In this document: positions 44,670-55,474 of the stretch, in pieces
Layout of the letters: the number at the start of each line of letters is the position of its first letter
Numbering within the stretch: position 1 is the first letter of the stretch
Source: Zelopaecilomyces penicillatus
Taxonomy: Eukaryota > Ascomycota > Sordariomycetes > Hypocreales > Pseudodiploosporaceae
Direction: 5' to 3'
DNA length: 64,000 nucleotides
Assembly (NCBI GenBank): GCA_005765155.1
Contig: VCCP01000006.1
Location: 2,740,501 to 2,804,500 of the forward strand
Position numbers and translations under genes: made by a program
Notes under the pieces: model-generated
What the model was told of the DNA's origin: nothing
Seen by the model: the letters and a program-made list of their open reading frames with translations, nothing else
The model's database searches: none

Positions 44670-45110
44670 TATTAAAATAACTGGGTTTTTATATAACAGC
44701 CTAACCTATTATCCCCTAATAGCTAGACCTGCTATAGCTTAGCAGCTAAACCTGCTATAGCCTAGCAGCCAGACCTGCTATCTTATCGCAGCCAGACCTG
44801 CTGTAAGACCTAAGATGCCCAGGCAGCCTGACCTGCTATATAGGGCTAGACTAGTAAAATAAGGGCTTATCCCTTATACCCCTCCCTTTCTCTATATTTG
44901 AAATACCTAAAAATTCCAAATAATCTTAGTATTTTTAGATATATAAGATAGCTAGATTTCTAGTTAAATCCTGCTTTCTTTTCTATATCAGTAATATAAT
45001 CACTTCTTTTTTTTTTTCTTTAGAATTCACTTTAAATAACTATTCGCTGCCTTTCTTTCACTGCTATCACTACTAGCTTTAATTATAACCATATACTGCA
45101 AATTATAATA
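44670..45110 (+). repeat. Solo LTR, Copia family C, with target duplication
   Basis: Starts TATTAAAATAACTGGG and ends GCAAATTATAATA. TTAAT flanks it on both sides (44,665-44,669 and 45,111-45,115), a 5-bp target duplication. Inside are six copies of a CAGCCWGACCTGCTATA-like unit. It keeps many CA and TG dinucleotides (for example GCCCAGGCAGCCTGACCTGC), so it is much less mutated than its surroundings. No Copia internal region adjoins it. Confidence 0.9.
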
Positions 45111-45169
45111 TTAATATAAAAGGAATTTAATTTATTATTTAATAAAAGGCTAAATAAACCTAAATTTTT

Positions 45170-45850
45170 ATTTTAAATGGATTATTTACTTTAATATTAA
45201 AATAATAAAGTTTTATAATTAAAGAAATCAAAATTAAAATAATATTAATAATTATTATATAAGTAGAAAAAGAATAAAATAAAGATATAATAAAGAATAA
45301 AAACTTTAATATATATCCTATTATTATAAAAAGGGCTAAATTTAATTAAAATATCTAGAGAAATAATAATAATATTAATATTTAATAATTAAGTTCTTTA
45401 TAATAAGATTAAAAAAGAAATCTAATATATTACTATTATTATATAAATAATAAATAAGTAAATCAAACTATTTATTATATTATATAAATATAATTATTAA
45501 GAAAATATAGTATTAAAAAAGAAGGTTTATATAAATTAAAAAAAGATTATTAATATAATAATTAAAAATAAAATTAATCTAGATAATATTATATAATAAA
45601 TAAAGTCAGACTTATAAATAAAGATTATAAGTTTAAAGATTAAGCTAAATATAATAATAAAGGTTTAAAAAGAAATAATATAATATATAAAGTTAATTAT
45701 ATAATAAGTAAATAAGTAATAAAGAACTAATTACCTTTTTCTTAGTAATAGATAATTATTATAATTATTTATATTAGATTATTAAATAACTAGCTAGATT
45801 ATTAAACTAGATAGAAAATAGAATTATCCATTTTATATATAATATAATAT
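45170..45850 (+). repeat. Dispersed repeat B, copy 2
   Basis: Collinear with 24,780-25,600 (see that entry). This copy keeps slightly more G+C, for example AACTAGCTAGATTATTAAAC and ATAGAAAATAGAATTATCC near its right end. No coding frame could be read. Confidence 0.6.
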
Positions 45851-46260
45851 TATAAATATATTAATTTAATTAAATCTATTCTTTAATAATATAATCTTTT
45901 ATTAAAGGGCTTATTATATTTATTTATATATATTATAATATTAAAAAACTAGATATTTTATTATTTCTTTTTTTTATTAATATAATAATATAATAATAAA
46001 AATAATATTAATATAATGAAAAAAGAAAATAAAAAAATACTTTATAATAAAATTAAATAAAAATTTAAATAAATTCTTTTAAATTCTTATATTAAAAATA
46101 ATAATTCCTTTATATTAAATAATTATAATAATAATTTAAAAAATATTATTATTTATATTATATAAAAACTATTTATTAAATTATATAATATATATATTTT
46201 ATACTTATCTTTCTTTTAATTAAGTTTTTTTTAATCTTATATATAATTATAATATATTAT

Positions 46261-46759
46261 TATTAAAATAAGTGGGTTTTATATAATAGCCTAATCTATT
46301 ATAAGATTAATAGCTAGACCTATTATAGCTTAGCAGCTAAACCTATCATAGCTTAGCAGCTAAACCTGTTATAGCCTTAGTAGCTAAACCTGCTATAAGA
46401 TAATAGCCTAACCTACTATAAGACCTAAAAAGCCTATACAGCCTGATCTGCTATATTAGGCTAGATTAGTAAAATAAGGGCTTATCCCTTATACCCCTCC
46501 TTTTCTTATTATTTAAAATACTTAGAAATCTAAAGAAATATTATTTAGAGTTCTTAAATAATTTTAAATAATCCTAGTATTATTTAAATATATAAAATAA
46601 CTAGATTCCTAGTTAAATCCTGGTTTCTTTTTTATATTAATAATATAATTATTTTTTTCTTTTTTTCTTTAGAATTTATTTTAAATAATTATTTATTATC
46701 TTTCTTTTATTATTATAACTATTAGCTTTAATTATAATCTTATACTATAAATTATAATA
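46261..46759 (+). repeat. Copia family C 5' LTR
   Basis: Starts TATTAAAATAAGTGGG (TG changed to TA) and ends AAATTATAATA. It holds about seven units of the CCTGCTATA-type internal repeat. It pairs with 52,614-53,072. Confidence 0.92.
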
Positions 46760-49700
46760 GATTATAAGCCTAAAAGAATAATTATTCTAGATTATAAAAA
46801 AAAGATTCTTTTTTCTATTATATTTAATCTCTTTATATATTAGATTTTTTACTCTCCCTTTAATTAATTAAATCTATATTTTCTATTAATTAAAAGTTAT
46901 AAAAAATACTATATATATAAGAGTTAAATATTAAATCTATAATTTATAATATAATTTACTTTTAGATTTCTAAATTATTAATTTAGATTTATAAAATTAT
47001 AGATTATAGCTTTATTAATTATATTAAATATAATTAATTATTTAAATTATTAATTAATTTTATAAAAGGTTTATATAAGATTATTAAAGTTAATCAATTA
47101 AATAAAGGTATTATACTAGCTATATTATAATTTAATTATAGTTAATATATAATAGGTAACCCTTATACTTAATACCTCTTTAATTAATTAATTAGGTTTA
47201 GGGCTTTTATTAAAACCTAGCTATTTATAGTATTATTATAATTAATACTTTTAATTATTTATAATACTATTATATAGCTATAAGCTTATTTTTAAAAGCT
47301 TATTTTTCTATTATATTATTATAATAATTAATTATAATAATTTAATCCTAAAAATATTAAATTAAAACCTTTTAATAAAAGAGAATTTATTAAAATTATA
47401 AGCTTTTTAATTTTAAATATAAAAGCGTATATAATAATTATAGCTATTAAGATTATTAAAGAATTATTATAATATTAATCTAAGCTATTTTAATTATTAT
47501 TATAATTAATATAATCTATAAATATATTAAAAGATCTAGCTTTAAAAAAGCTATTTAAGAAAATATAAGCCTTTTTAAAAGCTTATAGATTAAAAGGCTT
47601 TAATAATTATAATTAATAGCTTTAAACCCTATTAATTTAATTATAAGTATTTAGATTATTTACTTTTCTTTTAAACCCTATTATAAACCTTAATCTTAAT
47701 AATTATTATTAAGCTATTTTATTTTTATTATTTTATAATAATTATTTATAGTATTTATAAATCTTTATAAATTAAGTTATAATATTATTAAAAGCTTATT
47801 AAATATTAAATAAATAATACTATTATAATATTATTTTATAATATAGAACTCTTTATAATATCTTTTATAAATTTAATTTTAATAATTATAAAGGCTTTAT
47901 AAAGATATTTAATAATAAATTTAATATTTAATTTATTAAGCTATAATTAATTATAATTATTATATAATCTATAGATTAAATAAATTAATATTTAAAGGCT
48001 ATAAAAAAAGCTTTTTTATAATAAATTAAATATTAAAGGAATAATATTAAGATTTATATAATACTTAATACCTTATTAAATACCTTAAATTTATAATTCC
48101 TTATAATAGATTTATTAAAAAAGCTATAAAATAAAAGCCTTTTAATTATAAGAGCTAGCTTTTATAAAATTAAAAAAGCTAAGGAATCTTTTAAAAAAAT
48201 TTATAAGGATTTTAAAAAGAAAAAAAAACTATTTAAATCTATTAAAAAATAGTATTATAAGCCCTTTTAAAAGAATAAAAAAATAAAAAGCCTATTATTA
48301 ATAATAAAAAATCTAATAAAGCTTTTTTTATAATAAGTATTTATAACCTATTTATAAATAATTAAAATATTATAATTAATATCTAAAGCTTTAATTCTAA
48401 ATCTAATATAAAAGATTTAAAAGCTATAAAGCTTAAAAAATTAATTTATAGTATTTATTATAATATTAATCTAAAAAAAACTCTATTATATAATATTAGC
48501 TTAATATATTATATTATTAATAATAAAACCCTTTTTATTAATTATAATATTTATAATAAAAAATTAAAACTTATAATAATTAATAATAATTTAATTTATT
48601 TAAAAGAATCTAAAATAATTATATTTATAATATTTATAAGATTTAAACCTAGAATTTATAATACTTTAAAATTAAAAAATATATTATATATCCCTAATAT
48701 AAATATAAATATAACAAATAAAATAAAATATTATACTTTTAATAATATATTTTTATAAAAGAAATTATTTTTAATAGATTAAACCTATTATAGCCTATTA
48801 AATTTTATTAAATATAGCTTTTTTCTTTAATAAAAAAAGAAGCCTATATTTAAATTTATAAAGCCTTTTAATTACTATTATAATTATCTAATAATAATTA
48901 AAACTATCTTTAAATCCTTTTTTAGTATATATAAGGATCTTATTAAGCCTTTTAAATTAGTTAAATAGCTATTAAAATTAATAAAAAGCTCTAAAATTTC
49001 AGGTTTATATATATTAAAAAGCCTTAATTAAGATTTAAGTTTATTATAAGATCTATTAAAAGATATTATATCCCTTTTAAAATCTATTAAAAATATTATT
49101 TTAAAGGGAGTTATAAATCTTTTAATTAAAACTAGCTATTAAAAGCTATTATAATTAATAGGAATTTAATATATTTATCTTAATTATATAGGCCTATAAT
49201 TATTAAAGAAGATTATTAAAATTTTAATAAATTTATTTAATTTTATTATTATAAAAGAAATAGATTTTTTTTATTTAGCTTATATATAAACTAAATTAAT
49301 ATATAAACCCTTTAAAAATTTAATTCTAAACCTATTAAAAGTATTAAAGATTATAAAGGAAGATACTTTCTAAATAAAACTAATCCTTTATAATAAGCTC
49401 TCTATAAAGTTTATTTTAATAAAGAAAAAATCCTATTATTAAAAGATTCTTTTATTATTAAATAAAAAAGATTATATTATCTTTTTTATTATAAAAAGCT
49501 TATTTAAAAAGTTAAAAGTTTATTATAAAAAATACCTTTTATAATTATATTTTAATAATAAAAAAAAATCTTAATACTATTAAAAGATTAATTAATAAAT
49601 AAAAAGATTAATTTTAATATATCTAGCCTTTATATTTATAAATAAAATAATCTATTAAAATACTTTATAAGGATTATATTAGATTAATTATAAGCTATTA

Positions 49701-50175
49701 TATTAAAATAAGTGGGTTTTATATAACAGCCTGACCTGTTATAAGACTAGTAGCTAGACCTACTATAGCTTAGCAGCTAAACCTGCTATAGCCCTAGCAG
49801 CCAGACCTGCTATAAGGTAGCAGCCTGACCTGCTATAAGACCTAAAAAGCCCGTGCAGCCTGACCTGCTATATCGGGCTAGACTAGTAAAATAAGGGCTT
49901 ATCCCTTATACCTCTCCCTTTCTTATTATTTGGAATGCTTAGAAATCTAAAGAAATATTATTTGGAATTCTTAAATAATTTCAAATAATCCTAGTATTAT
50001 TTAGATATATAAGATAGCTAGATTCCTAGTTGAATCCTGCTTTCTTTCTTCATCGGCAATTCAATCACTTCTTTCTTCTTTTCTATAGACTTTACTCTGG
50101 ATAACTATTCGCTGCCTTTCTTCCATTGCTATTACTACTAGCTTTAGTTATAACTTTATACTGCAAATTGCAATA
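49701..50175 (+). repeat. Nested solo LTR of the same Copia family
   Basis: Starts TATTAAAATAAGTGGG and ends GCAAATTGCAATA. TATTA on both sides (49,696-49,700 and 50,176-50,180) is the target duplication. It interrupts the Copia integrase. Removing the LTR and one TATTA copy lets the integrase-like reading continue (KLL*SRPSYYLFF for a family ARxxLxxSxLPxYLW). It retains far more CA, TG and CG than the host element. Confidence 0.93.
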
Positions 50176-52613
50176 TATTATAATCTAGACCTAGCTATTA
50201 TCTTTTCTTTAGATTATTATTTTATCTATTATAATTAACCTTATTAATTATATAATAATTATAAATAAAGACCTTAGCTTATTATAATTTTTTTTATAAA
50301 AACTAAAACTAGCTTTAATAATTAATAAATTAAATTTAATAGCTTATAAAGCTATTAAAACCTATTATAAGATTATTATTCTTATTAAGAAATATTAATA
50401 AGATATTAAACTAAGCTTTAAAATAAAGCTAATTAGATTATTAATTATATTAAATAAAAATATCTATTTAATCTATATACCTTTCTATTAATAAATAATT
50501 AAGATCTTTTTTTTTTATATTATAAAAAAAATAAGCCTTATAAACTAAAGCCTTAAAGATAATTTCTATAATCTTTAAAGCCCTTCTAGCTTAAAAGAAA
50601 AATTAAAAGAGCTTTATACCCTATTAAAATTAATAGATTAATCTACCTTAAAAGATTTAATTAATTTATAAATTCTTAATTAAGCTAGAAGACCTATATA
50701 ATTATTAAAATCTATATTATAATTATTATAATAGCTATTATAATTATTATAATAGCTATTATAAATATTATAATAGCCCTTATAATTATTATAATCCTTA
50801 TTATAGCCTTTAGTATAGTTATTATAGCTATTAAAAGACCTTAAACTTATATAGCTAGATCTTATTTATTTTATAGATATCTATTATAAATTAAAGATAA
50901 AATATATTACTTAAATTTTTTTAAAATCTATTAATTAAAAATAAGCCTTAAAAGATCCTACTAAAGAATAATAGATTAATATTATTTATAATAAATTTTA
51001 TTAAATTCTATAAATTAAAATTCTATATTTTATTTTATTTTTAAAGGTTTTAAAAATTTAAAAAATCTTAAAAAATAAACTTATTTTTAAGCTTAAAAAG
51101 AATTTATAAAACCAGCCCTTAAAATATAAGGCTAGGCTTATTATAAAAGGTTTTATATAAATTAAAGGAAAAGATTATTTTAAAACCTTTATAGCTATTA
51201 ATATTCTCTTTATTTAATAGATTTTATTAATTTTAATAGCCTTTTATAATTAAGAAATTAAATAAATTAATTTTATAATAGCTTTTTTAAATAGTTAGTA
51301 ATTTAAGGATATTTTTATAGAATTTTTAAAAAGCTTATCTTTTTTTATAAAGATTTAGATCTTTAAAAACTAGCTTTTAATAGCTTTATTAATTAAGCTT
51401 AATTATAATCTTATTATAAAATAGATTATCTTATTAAAAAAGGCCTTATATAAATTAAAATAAAGCTTTTATAAATAATAATAATAATAATTAATTAAGC
51501 TATTAATTATTCTAAGATTCTCACCTTTAATCTTTAATTTAATTATCTTTATTAATACTTAAATTAATACTTTTATTATAATTTATATTAATAATTATTT
51601 TATTATAGGATTAGATCTATCTTATATTAATAAATTAAAATATTTATTAAATAAAATCTTTATTATAAAAAATAAAGGCTTTATAAACTTTTTTTTTAAG
51701 GATTTAAATTAATTATAATTAAATTAAAAAAGAGTTATAGTTATATTAATCTTAATATATTAATAAAGCTCTTTAATACTTTTGATTATAGAATATAACT
51801 CTTATAATTATATCTTTATAATTTAAAATATTAAAAGAATCTTTAAAAAAGGCTTTTATCCCTATTAAATAATAGATTTATTAATAAATTATAAGAATTT
51901 TAATATACCTTATATTACTTTTTAGGCTTAATATAATCTTTTTAATTTAATAGTTTTTTTAATATATATAATAAAATTATATTAATTATTATAATATAGC
52001 TAGAAATCTTTTAAAATATTTAAAAGGCTTTAAAAAATTAGTTATTTTTTATAAGGCTTTAAGCTTTATATAAGCTAAATAATCAGCTCTTTAATTATTA
52101 AGCTATTTAAATAATAATTTTATAAGCTATCAGATTATTAATAAATCTATCTATAAATATCTCTTTAAATTAGTAAATAAACCTATCTATTAAAAGATAA
52201 AGAGATAGATTATTATAATTCTTTTAACTATAAAAGCTAAATCAGATACTTTAATAAAGACTATAAAAGAGCTAAAATAATTCTTAAAGCTCTTTATAAA
52301 GTTAAAAATCCCTTTTTAATAGCTTATAGATCTATATTATAATAATATAGCTTTTATAAATAATACTAAGAATCTTAATTAATATACTTAAATTAAATAT
52401 ATCTTATTAAAATTTTATTATATTAGATAAGAGATAGTTAATAGGTTATTTAAAATAAATTATTTTATAATTAAGGCTATATCTATTAATAGATTAATTA
52501 AAGCTTTAATAGATCCTGTTTTTTAAGGCTTTTTAAGCCTATTAAATCTATAAAAATCCCTTATTAAAAGCTAGTTATATATTATATAGCTTATTAAAGA
52601 GAGTATTAAAATA

Positions 52614-53072
52614 AGTGGGTTTTATATAATGGCCTGATCTATTATAAGATTAATAGCTAGATTTATTATAGCTTAATAGCTAAACCTGCTATAGCCCTAG
52701 TAGCCTAATCTGCTATAAGATCTAAAAAGCCTGTATAGCCTGACCTGCTATATCAGGCTAGACTAGTAAAATAAGGGCTTATCCCTTATACCCCTCTTTT
52801 TCTTATTATTTAAAATACTTAAAAATCCAAAGAAATATTATTTAGAATTCTTAAATAATTTTAAATAATCCTAGTATTATTTAGATATATAAGATAGCTA
52901 GATTCCTAGATTCCTAGATTCCTAGTTAAATCCTGATTTCCTTTCTATATTAATAATATAATTATTTCTTTCTTCTTTTCTTTAAAATTTATTTTAGATA
53001 ATTATTTACTGCCTTTCTTCTATTATTATAACTATTAGCTTTAATTATAACCTTATATTATAAATTATAATA
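52614..53072 (+). repeat. Copia family C 3' LTR
   Basis: Begins TATTAAAATAAGTGGG directly after the purine run AAAGAGAG and ends AAATTATAATA, followed by the target duplication ATTAT. It has five CCTGCTATA-type units and an extra small tandem, ATTCCTAG three times (52,901-52,925), absent from the other LTRs. Confidence 0.92.
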
Positions 53073-53421
53073 ATTATAATAGAATATTTAATATATTAAT
53101 AAAATAATAATTTATTTTCTTAATATAATTAATTTATTTAAAAATTAAAGTCTATATAAAAGTATTATACTTTAAATTATATATTAATCTATATATTATT
53201 TTATAAACTATTTATCTTTAGCCTTTTTAATATAAAGATTAATATTATATTTATTTATTCATTATATAATTATTTAATTAATCTATTTATAAAGAATAAT
53301 TAAATATATTTATAGCTTTAATATAATAAATACTAGTATTTAATTATATTATAGCTTTAATTATAATAAAGCTATAATATTATAGATTAATATATAATGA
53401 TAATTATAGTTTATATATAAT

Positions 53422-53891
53422 ATAAATAAAATAAATAAAATAAATAAAATAAATAAAATAAATAAAATAAATAAAATAAATAAAATAAATAAAATAAATA
53501 AAATAAATAAAATAAATAAAATAAATAAAATAAATAAAATAAATAAAATAAATAAAATAAATAAAATAAATAAAATAAATAAAATAAATAAAATAAATAA
53601 AATAAATAAAATAAATAAAATAAATAAAATAAATAAAATAAATAAAATAAATAAAATAAATAAAATAAATAAAATAAATAAAATAAATAAATAAATAAAA
53701 TAAATAAATAAATAAAATAAATAAAATAAATAAAATAAATAAAATAAATAAAATAAATAAAATAAATAAAATAAATAAAATAAATAAAATAAATAAAATA
53801 AATAAAATAAATAAAATAAATAAAATAAATAAAATAAATAAAATAAATAAAATAAATAAAATAAATAAAATAAATAAAATAAATAAAATAT
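53422..53891. repeat. (TAAATAAAA)n minisatellite, about 52 units
   Basis: A 9-bp array of about 470 bp with a single interruption of extra AAAT units near 53,685-53,715. It lies between the Copia element and gene island 3. Confidence 0.96.
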
Positions 53892-54120
53892 ATATTATTA
53901 TTATTTTTTATTTATTTATTTAAAATATTAATATTATATTTATTAATAATATATTTTAAAAACTATTATAATAATAATATTTAAGATTTAATTAAGAATA
54001 ATAAATATATTAATATTATTCTTTTAATAATTTTAATAAATAAAAAGCCTTAACTATATATAATTATATTATAGAATTTATAGAATTTAATATAAAGAGA
54101 GATTTAATTATAATTTAAGG

Positions 54121-54284
54121 AAATTCTCCTTAAAAGGTGCCAGTTTTAATAAAGTGCTTGTGATAAGGAATAACTAATAGAGTGGGGCGTCGCATGATTA
54201 ATTATGTGTTCAACTTGCCGACTGCTGTACTTCTGTCAGTAACTCTCTACCTTTATCACGTTTTCTTCACCCCGATTATCGAGC
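54121..54284. promoter_or_regulatory. Upstream region of EMC5
   Basis: Only about 165 bp separate AT-rich DNA from the start codon. Contains AGTGGGGCGTCGCA (54,181-54,194), a near match to 26,290-26,303, and a pyrimidine-rich leader (CTCTCTACCTTTATC, TTTTCTTCACCCC). Confidence 0.35.
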
Positions 54285-54759
54285 ATGACGTGGCTATCGA
54301 GGTCTATCACCTTGACTGGGCTGGTATTCCTCGCCCATGCGTAAGATTGTTTCCCCTGGGATGATTATGAAGTCGAAGGTAAAGGCTAATACCGCATGAA
54401 GTTGCTACTCCGCCCAAGAACACACGGCTCTAACTTCGATTTTCGCCAAACATCAACTGGCACACCAGTTATCGGTGGCAAACTTACCAACTGACATCTG
54501 CATTGAAACTATGGTGGCGACGTTAATCATATGCCTTGGCATTGTGGCAGGCTCGGATGATTTGTTGCCAATTCGTTGGGACATTTGGGCTGGAAAGATC
54601 GAACGCGAAGGCGAGGCTGGTTTCTTAAGTACTGGTAGCAACGTTGATGGAGGCTTTCGGGGCAGTCCGTTCGCTGTTTTTGAGAGCAGACTTGGATTTC
54701 TAGACATTCGGAAGCAGAGACAAGAGTTTGCCAATTGGGTCAGAGGAAGTGTCGGGTAA
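54285..54759 (+). CDS. ER membrane protein complex subunit 5 (EMC5/MMgT family)
   Basis: Small subunit of the ER membrane protein complex, which inserts tail-anchored and multi-spanning proteins; the family is also called membrane magnesium transporter (yeast Kre27/Emc5). Two exons, 54,285-54,340 and 54,402-54,759, give 137 residues, the normal family length. The first membrane segment is split by the intron and reads SITLTGLVFLAHA-CYSAQEH; the second is ETMVATLIICLGIV; then WAGKIEREGEAG and the conserved tail ESRLGFLDIRKQRQEFANWVR. The first exon lies in a different frame from a longer 60-codon open frame at 54,182-54,364, which is a shadow. The 5' splice site is GTAAGA and a GCTAAT branch site lies 14 nt before the acceptor. 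The stop overlaps a GTAAGT, so a further 3' exon cannot be excluded. Confidence 0.92.
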
Positions 54760-55474
54760 GTAATGGCAATAGCGCCATATAGGAAGCAAGAGCGAGTGGT
54801 GGTACAACACCTATATTTAAAAGTCACTCAGTTGTTGATTGACTTCTGTGACCACTAAATCAGAGTTTATGTCTATGATAGTCCTGCTAGCTTCCGCTTC
54901 ACACGATACTCATTAACCAGTGTACCATCTTCAAACACAATGTTTCGTAATGTGGAAAACGATGGTTGTTATACAATCGCATTGACAAACATAATCATCT
55001 TGTGCTGACCCATGTTCAAGATACGAACTTGCATGTGACGGTGGACTAGCTGCTCACGGCTTTTGTTGGCGCGGAATTCGTGCCTACAGGCTGTCTTCGG
55101 CATTTTTCAATCAATAATTCTTGTACGCGTATTTCAGCACGAGAAATCAGTGGACCACATCGGCTCTCCTGGGGCGACAAGGTTTACACGATAGAGCCGT
55201 CGGGGGAAGGACCGCCCAGAGTTTGCCACATGAAGAGTAAGAAGAGGCAAGCGCTGGCCCATCATATAATGCATTTAAATTAACAGAAAGCAGGTGGCAG
55301 TGACTCTAGTTAGCAAGAAGTGGTTCAGTACGAACTCTCACGCACCTGCTATCTCGAATTAGCAAAAATACTATAGTAAAATGAAAGTGTTAACCTTTCA
55401 CGACCTCGTAGACTTCCTATTTCCAACACAATCATGAGTCAACCTATCTGGATAATGATCACGTTTGCGACACC
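54760..55474. other. EMC5-MSH5 intergenic region
   Basis: About 715 bp of ordinary composition. I see no convincing gene; an open frame at 55,080-55,283 has no ATG start, no recognisable motif and no good splice partners. It presumably holds the EMC5 3' end and the MSH5 promoter and leader. Confidence 0.45.

Larger units (their letters stand above)
46261..53072 (+). mobile_element. Ty1/Copia retrotransposon, RIP-killed, with nested solo LTR
   Basis: Flanked by ATTAT on both sides (46,256-46,260 and 53,073-53,077). Order on the + strand: 5' LTR (46,261-46,759); gag-like region; protease region ending NTLKLKNILYIPNINI (48,660-48,710), matching the Copia pattern LxNVLYVPxLxxN; integrase with SAFIFINKII near 49,620-49,660 for APYxPEQNG; nested LTR; rest of integrase; RT with KARLIIKGF (51,128-51,154), GKDYFKTF, KALYKLK (about 51,443) and YINNYFIIG (51,584 on) for YVDDxxITG; RNase H tail ending LIKALIDPVF (about 52,498-52,527); polypurine AAAGAGAG; 3' LTR. 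Without the nested LTR the element is about 6.3 kb. Many stops make it non-functional. Confidence 0.92.
31951..54120. other. RIP-mutated AT-rich block 3
   Basis: The longest AT-rich block. It contains a copy of repeat A, a plus-strand Gypsy-like element, a solo Copia LTR, repeat B, a complete Copia element and a 9-bp satellite (separate entries). In about 31,950-35,060 I see nothing assignable apart from a (TA)n run at about 32,623-32,651. A 130-bp stretch at 45,842-45,975 matches about 60,768-60,905 and is otherwise unexplained. Confidence 0.85.

Noticed and set aside
31951..54120. Centromere
   Set aside because: A RIP-rich AT block with retroelement remains fits a centromere in some fungi, but similar blocks flank every gene island here and nothing in the sequence singles one out.
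54182..54364. Open frame of 60 codons with a hydrophobic start
   Set aside because: It overlaps the EMC5 first exon in another frame; EMC5 motifs join perfectly across the GTAAGA...GAAG intron, so this frame is a shadow.
55080..55283. Open frame of 67 codons between EMC5 and MSH5
   Set aside because: No ATG start, no motif, no splice sites linking it to MSH5 or EMC5.
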